64,000 bases of DNA. Source: Mobiluncus sp034180645 (lineage in GTDB: Bacteria; Actinomycetota; Actinomycetes; Actinomycetales; Actinomycetaceae). The number at the start of each line of letters is the position of its first letter. Position 1 is the first letter of the stretch. Location of the stretch: the NCBI RefSeq assembly GCF_034180645.1, contig NZ_JAXFNY010000021.1, forward strand, positions 62,001 through 126,000. The letters are read 5' to 3'. This document shows positions 59,825-64,000 of this stretch, piece after piece. The notes under the pieces were generated by a model. The model made no database searches. It was not told the origin of the DNA and worked only from the letters and a program-made list of their open reading frames with translations. A program made the position numbers and the translations under genes.

Positions 59825-60547
59825 ATGTCTACCCCTCATATTGCTGCCGAACCCGGGGATTTCGCTCCCGCCGTATTGATGCCCGGCGACCCGAAACGAG
59901 CCGAAAAAATCGCCCACACTCTGATGAGTGACGCCAAAATGGTCACCGACGTGCGTTCCATGCTGGGCTTTACCGGTACCTATCAAGGCAAACCGCTGTC
60001 GGTCATGGGGTCGGGCATGGGTCAGCCCTCCCTAACTATCTACGCCACAGAACTGTTCAAGTTCTTTGGTGTTGAGCGCATTATTCGGGTAGGTACCTGC
60101 GGTTCTATCTCTCCCCTGGCGGGAGTCGGGGACACGGTGGTGGCCATGGGCGCCCACACTGACTCTCACATCAACGTGGCACGTTTCCCCGAGATTACCT
60201 TTGCTCCGTGTGCCTCGTGGTCCTTGCTTTCGGCCGCCATGAAAGCGGTTGACGAACTGCCCGAGGCCGACCGCAACCGAGTTCACGTCGGGACCGTGTT
60301 TTCTGAGGATCATTTCTATTTCAAGGTTCCGGGTTTGCTGGAACGCTTGCGCGCCTATGGCACCCTCGCCCTAGAGATGGAAACCGCTGCTCTCTACGGA
60401 GTTGCTGCCGAATTCGGTCGTGAGGCTCTGACGGTGCTGACCGTATCGGATAGTTTGCTAGACCATTCCCAGGACATGACTCCGGAGCAACGCGAAACGA
60501 AGTTTGCCAACACGCTGGCTCTGGCCACCGCGGCCGCCCTGTGCTAA
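59825..60547 (+). CDS. deoD: Purine-nucleoside phosphorylase (DeoD type)
   Basis: A 240-residue hexameric-type enzyme that cleaves purine (deoxy)nucleosides with phosphate. It has AVLMPGDPKRAEKIA near 19-33, SVMGSGMGQPSLTIYA near 59-74, IIRVGTCGSIS near 84, the purine-site segment ALEMETAALYGVAAEFG near 180, and TVSDSLLDH. The start has a strong AGGAGG. Convergent with deoA; there is no clear terminator in the 60-bp gap. Confidence 0.95.
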   Translation: MSTPHIAAEPGDFAPAVLMPGDPKRAEKIAHTLMSDAKMVTDVRSMLGFTGTYQGKPLSVMGSGMGQPSLTIYATELFKFFGVERIIRVGTCGSISPLAGVGDTVVAMGAHTDSHINVARFPEITFAPCASWSLLSAAMKAVDELPEADRNRVHVGTVFSEDHFYFKVPGLLERLRAYGTLALEMETAALYGVAAEFGREALTVLTVSDSLLDHSQDMTPEQRETKFANTLALATAAALC

Positions 60548-60607
60548 AGACCCGCCGCACTGACGTCCTTCTGAACTGGCGGAACTTCCTAAAACTAACG
60601 GAACGCC

Positions 60608-61894
60608 CTAGTCAATCCGGTCAATAATCAAAGGCCCTGCACCGGCAAAGGTGTCCGAGATTTCCCAACCGCCTTCCAGCGCCGCCAGCGCCCGCTCAAA
60701 GCGCTGCGGCTCGTCAGCGTGCAGGGTAAACAGGGTTTGACCTGCCTGTACCCGGTCGCCCGGCTTGGCGTGTAGGGTTATTCCTGCGCCCAAGGACACT
60801 GCCTCACCCGGACGGGCTCGTCCGGCACCGGTACGCCACGAAGCAACCCCGACTGCCAGAGCGTCCAGGCGGCTGAGCACACCGCTGCGCTCCGCCTTCA
60901 CTTCGCAATGTTCCCGCGCCGAAGCTAGGGGCGCGTCGGGGTCTCCGCCTTGGGACCGAATCATTTCCCGCCAGGTGTCCATCGCGGCTCCCGAAGCCAA
61001 AGCCGCGCCCGGATCGGCATCGGGCTGACCCGCGGCCGTCAACATTTCCCTTGCCAAAGCGACCGTGAGTTCGACCACGTCGGCGGGACCTCCGCCTGCC
61101 AACACTTCCACCGCTTCGGTGACTTCCCCCGCATTGCCTACTTCCCGACCTAGTGGGGTCGACATATCGGTGAGCAGGGCCACCGTGTGAGTGCCGGCAT
61201 CTTTACCCAAAGTCACCATGGTTTGCGCCAACTCGCGGGCTTGAGACAGCTCTTTCATGAACGCCCCGGAACCGACCTTGACATCCAATACCAGGGCGGC
61301 GGAGCCTTCCGCAATCTTCTTTGACATAATCGAGGAAGCAATCAGCGGGACACAATCAACTGTGCTGGTCACATCCCGCAGGGCATAGAGTTTCCGGTCC
61401 GCCGGAGCCAACCCCGCCCCGGCCGCACATACGACCGCCCCGCAGCCGGTTCCCAGAATCTCGGTAATCCGCTCATTGCTCAACTCAGCCTGCCAACCGG
61501 GGATGGCCTCCAGCTTGTCCAAGGTGCCGCCCGTGTGTCCCAAGCCACGCCCGGAAAGCTGCGGTACGGCCACCCCGAAACTCGCCACCAGCGGCGCGAG
61601 CGGCAAGGTGATTTTGTCCCCCACCCCGCCGGTGGAATGTTTATCCGCGGTGGGCCGCGGCAGGGAGCCAAAATCCAGGCGTTGCCCGGAGTCAATCATC
61701 GCCTGGGTCCAGTCGAAAATCTCGCGCTGATTCATGCCCTTGAGGAACACCGCCATCGCCAAGGCGGCCATCTGTTCACTGGTGACCCAGTCGCGGGTGT
61801 AGGCATCGATGACCCACTGAATCTGAGTGGTAGATAGCTCCTGACCATCGCGTTTGGTTCGAATCACATCGACAGTGTCAAAAGGTTCTAACAT
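60608..61894 (-). CDS. deoA: Thymidine (pyrimidine-nucleoside) phosphorylase
   Basis: A 428-residue enzyme that phosphorolyses thymidine/uridine to base and (deoxy)ribose-1-phosphate. The family signature SGRGLGHTGGTLDKLEAIPGW is near 115-135, phosphate-site KHSTGGVGDK near 85, and LVLDVKVGSGAFMK near 200. It is last in a same-strand run after two permeases and cdd (gap to cdd 19 bp), indicating a pyrimidine salvage operon. Confidence 0.95.
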   Translation of the reverse strand: MLEPFDTVDVIRTKRDGQELSTTQIQWVIDAYTRDWVTSEQMAALAMAVFLKGMNQREIFDWTQAMIDSGQRLDFGSLPRPTADKHSTGGVGDKITLPLAPLVASFGVAVPQLSGRGLGHTGGTLDKLEAIPGWQAELSNERITEILGTGCGAVVCAAGAGLAPADRKLYALRDVTSTVDCVPLIASSIMSKKIAEGSAALVLDVKVGSGAFMKELSQARELAQTMVTLGKDAGTHTVALLTDMSTPLGREVGNAGEVTEAVEVLAGGGPADVVELTVALAREMLTAAGQPDADPGAALASGAAMDTWREMIRSQGGDPDAPLASAREHCEVKAERSGVLSRLDALAVGVASWRTGAGRARPGEAVSLGAGITLHAKPGDRVQAGQTLFTLHADEPQRFERALAALEGGWEISDTFAGAGPLIIDRID

Positions 61895-61913
61895 GATTAT
61901 TCCTTTCCGAGGT

Positions 61914-62318
61914 TTAGCTCAAAAATTCCGGCCCGAATGATTCCGGGAGGATTTCCTGAAACGGCCGGCGTCCGGCGGGGGTTTCAACGACCAGTTCTGG
62001 GCTGGCATGTTCACGCAACAGCTGGCGACACCGCCCGCAAGGGACAGTGAGAACGGGAGTTTGCCCTTCAGGGTTGCCATAGCACAGAAAAGCCACTAAC
62101 TTGCCCCCGCCACTGAGGGTGAGCTGGGAGATCAGGCCGCATTCCGCGCACAGACCCAATCCGTAGCTGGCGTTTTCGCTGTTGCATCCCGTGACGATGC
62201 GACCATCCTCGGTCAGCGCCGCCGCTCCCACCCGGTAGTGCGAGTAGGGGCAATAGGCATGGGTTTGGGCCTCCCGTGCGGCGACATGGAGACGTTCCCA
62301 GTCAGTTTCGCTCAACAT
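61914..62318 (-). CDS. cdd: Cytidine deaminase
   Basis: A 134-residue tetrameric-type enzyme that converts (deoxy)cytidine to (deoxy)uridine. It has YCPYSHYRVGAA near 20-31, the catalytic/zinc motif SYGLGLCAECGLI near 51-63 (Cys-Ala-Glu), and the second zinc motif PCGRCRQ near 90. ATG at 62318 has GAGGAA; longer frames would run into the permease gene. It feeds uridine to DeoA. Confidence 0.95.
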   Translation of the reverse strand: MLSETDWERLHVAAREAQTHAYCPYSHYRVGAAALTEDGRIVTGCNSENASYGLGLCAECGLISQLTLSGGGKLVAFLCYGNPEGQTPVLTVPCGRCRQLLREHASPELVVETPAGRRPFQEILPESFGPEFLS

Positions 62319-62353
62319 TATTTCCTCTTTCCACAGTTTTGCCGGTGTGTGGG

Positions 62354-63652
62354 TTAGAGCGGATACGGTTTGCCTTCCATCGCTGGAGGACGTACCCGCC
62401 CTACGAATCCCGCGACCGCCAGAATTGTGACTATGTAAGGAATCATCAACAGGAAATCGGTCGGGATGGGTGAGTTCACGGACTGCATCACATAACCCAA
62501 AGCAGTGGCGAAACCGAACAGGAGCGAAGCCGCTACGGCGCCCTTCGGATTCCACTTGCCCAAAATCATCGCTGCCAGGGCGATAAAACCGTTGCCTGCG
62601 GCCATATCCTTTGAAAAAGCCAAACCCGCACCGACAGTGAAGTAGGCGCCGCCCAGACCAGCCAAAGCTCCACCCAGCAACACATTGCGCCAGCGGTACA
62701 GATTCACGTTGATACCCACGGTGTCCGCAGCCTTCGGATGCTCCCCGCACGCCCGTGAACGCAGCCCCCACCGGGAGCGGAACAGGGCGAAATTCAGCAC
62801 AATTACTGCCAAGTACATGAGATAGACCAGCAGGGATTGTTTGAACAGGACCGGCCCGATAATGGGGATGTCCGACAGTACCGGAATAGCCAGGGATTTC
62901 AATGACATCGGACGGTTCAAAGTGTTTTCGTTGAACTTTAACCAGGTCGAATACAGGAACGAGGTCAAACCCACCACCAGCATATTCAACACGACACCGA
63001 CGATAATGTGGTCCACCCGGTATTTGACGGTGAACAAGGCGAGGAGCACCGCCACCAAGGCCCCGGCGATAGAGGCGCCCACCAGCCCCAGGTAGGGCGA
63101 GGAAGTAGCCGAGGCGACAACTGCAGCCAGGAAAGCCCCTAACAAGAGCTGGCCTTCAATAGCGATGTTGATTACGCCGGTGTGTTCGCAAACCAAACCG
63201 GAGAGGGAACCAAAAACGAGGGGGATGGCCAGGGCGAGGGTCGACTGCAGCAGCGAGACTAGGGGCATTACAGAGCCTTCGCGTCCCGCTACGACAAACA
63301 GCAGCAGGGCCATGAGAAAGAACATCCCGCTCAGACCGGCAATCCACCCCGGAGCTTTCCCGTGACGCAGCGTCAGCCAAGTCGCCGCCACCGAGCCCGC
63401 CACACACGCAACGGTCAGAATCAGAATCGTTGGCTGTGCCGGAAGATCAACATTGCCAGTCGGGAACCATGTCGTCGCATTCTGGAAAGACACTACCGAC
63501 ACTCCGTGTGCACTCAGCCCCATCACGGCACACAGTACACTCATGACCCAGGCGGAAACAGACCAGCGCCAATCTCTACGCAGCCTGACTTTTTCCGTGT
63601 TTTCCTGACGGTCGGCGCGGCTTTTTTCTAACAGGTTTTCACTCAGGTTCAT
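62354..63652 (-). CDS. Nucleoside ABC transporter permease (second subunit)
   Basis: A 432-residue membrane protein of the BPD_transp_2 family (YufQ/RnsD type). After ~20 basic residues there are about ten helices. Family landmarks are GLVCEHTGVINIAIEGQLLLGAF near 158-180, VDHIIVGVVLNMLVVGLTSF near 212, RSRACGEHPKAADTVGIN near 297-314 and LGGALAGLGGAYFTVG. These permeases import nucleosides with a BMP-type lipoprotein. Its ATG overlaps the previous permease's stop by 4 bp. Confidence 0.9.
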   Translation of the reverse strand: MNLSENLLEKSRADRQENTEKVRLRRDWRWSVSAWVMSVLCAVMGLSAHGVSVVSFQNATTWFPTGNVDLPAQPTILILTVACVAGSVAATWLTLRHGKAPGWIAGLSGMFFLMALLLFVVAGREGSVMPLVSLLQSTLALAIPLVFGSLSGLVCEHTGVINIAIEGQLLLGAFLAAVVASATSSPYLGLVGASIAGALVAVLLALFTVKYRVDHIIVGVVLNMLVVGLTSFLYSTWLKFNENTLNRPMSLKSLAIPVLSDIPIIGPVLFKQSLLVYLMYLAVIVLNFALFRSRWGLRSRACGEHPKAADTVGINVNLYRWRNVLLGGALAGLGGAYFTVGAGLAFSKDMAAGNGFIALAAMILGKWNPKGAVAASLLFGFATALGYVMQSVNSPIPTDFLLMIPYIVTILAVAGFVGRVRPPAMEGKPYPL

Positions 63653-64000
63653 CGGTCTGCCTCCTTTCCTTCACAAGGTTCTTCTGACGGGGTGAGCGGC
63701 TCGCTTTCAGCCGTTTCGTGGGAACTTTCCCCAGTAACCAGGGCTGGTTCTGCGGCAACGGTCGTGTTTTCGACAGTGATTTTCTGAGGGTCGGGAAGTC
63801 GGAAAATCCATCGAATCAACGGCGGGGCTGCGATGAGCAAGACGATAACCGCTTGGGACACCGAGACGATGTCCACCGGGATGCCGGCCGCAGCTTGCAT
63901 GGTGGAAGCCCCGGCAGCGAAGGCCCCAAAGAGAATCCCGGCGAGAACAGTTCCTAGCGGGGTGGAACCACCGAGCAGGGCGACTGTAATCGCATCAAAA
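63649..64000 (-). CDS. Nucleoside ABC transporter permease (first subunit), N-terminus outside window
   Basis: Only the C-terminal ~116 residues are in the window; the frame stays open through the right edge. The visible part has ITVALLGGSTPLGTVLAGIL and FGAFAAGASTMQAAAGIPVD, then a membrane helix (VSVSQAVIVLLIAAPPLIRW), typical of YufP/RnsC permeases, and a hydrophilic tail of ~45 residues that is Glu/Thr-rich. The ATP-binding and lipoprotein genes are expected beyond the right edge. Confidence 0.88.
   Translation of the reverse strand, partial: FDAITVALLGGSTPLGTVLAGILFGAFAAGASTMQAAAGIPVDIVSVSQAVIVLLIAAPPLIRWIFRLPDPQKITVENTTVAAEPALVTGESSHETAESEPLTPSEEPCEGKEADR

Noticed and set aside
62319..62771. 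N-terminal extension of cytidine deaminase
   Set aside because: It overlaps the permease gene on the same strand; the enzyme starts at 62318 with a good ribosome site.
1..64000. tRNA, rRNA, CRISPR arrays, insertion sequences, prophage
   Set aside because: Intergenic gaps were read for cloverleaf shapes, regular direct repeats and transposase or phage genes; none was found.

Overview
The window looks like chromosomal DNA of a high-GC Gram-positive bacterium of the Actinomycetota, most likely family Actinomycetaceae and probably a Mobiluncus-like anaerobe. This rests on several things: a dnaK-grpE-dnaJ-hspR operon preceded by HAIR operators, a RamB-type regulator beside the glyoxylate-shunt genes, a 32-residue bS22-type ribosomal protein, a DUF4235 protein, a bifunctional-type Dcd, CWB2 wall-binding repeats, and a chemotaxis receptor in a sugar-using genome. 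The genus is inferred from gene content. I see no tRNA, rRNA, CRISPR array, insertion sequence or prophage.

Layout. 1-1260 is the end of an AT-richer two-gene ABC transporter, followed by about 430 bp of decayed sequence. 1695-5972 is a carboxylate module: a GntP-type permease divergent from TcuA and TcuB. 6141-7259 is a sugar-ABC ATPase (UgpC/MsmK) without partners. It is followed by a gene-free stretch with two strong hairpins and a T-run that may encode a small RNA. 7804-12604 is ramB divergent from aceA and aceB, with operator-like palindromes between. 12700-24861 is one gene for a 4,053-residue secreted protein of about twenty Ig-like modules ending in three wall-binding repeats. 24979-31668 is mixed metabolism: exonuclease III, a beta-glucosidase and sugar-permease pair, a NagD phosphatase, an SDR and class II aldolase. 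31950-36698 holds a chemotaxis receptor, pyrE, an RNA methyltransferase, and a TetR regulator with a serine hydrolase. 36885-44576 is the protein-quality-control block: clpB, an MT0933-like small protein, hspR, dnaJ, grpE and dnaK. 44577-45564 is structured intergenic DNA with one small gene. 45565-48810 is Ktr/Trk potassium uptake plus an unknown protein. 49125-51197 holds a BldC-like HTH protein, bS22 and two phosphatases. 51247-54848 is a heterodimeric ABC exporter. 55047-58277 has an ACT protein, a GalT-like protein, DUF4235 and an unknown. 58419-64000 is nucleotide metabolism: dcd, an FKBP lipoprotein, deoD, deoA, cdd and two nucleoside-type permeases running off the right edge.

How parts work together. 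AceA and AceB bypass the CO2-releasing TCA steps, and RamB probably senses acyl-CoA or acetate status and binds the intergenic palindromes. HspR, the last gene of the dnaK operon, should repress it through two near-perfect HAIR sites flanking a good promoter. The permeases, Cdd, DeoA and DeoD form a nucleoside uptake and salvage set. The giant surface protein is the clearest candidate for a little-studied host- or wall-interaction factor.
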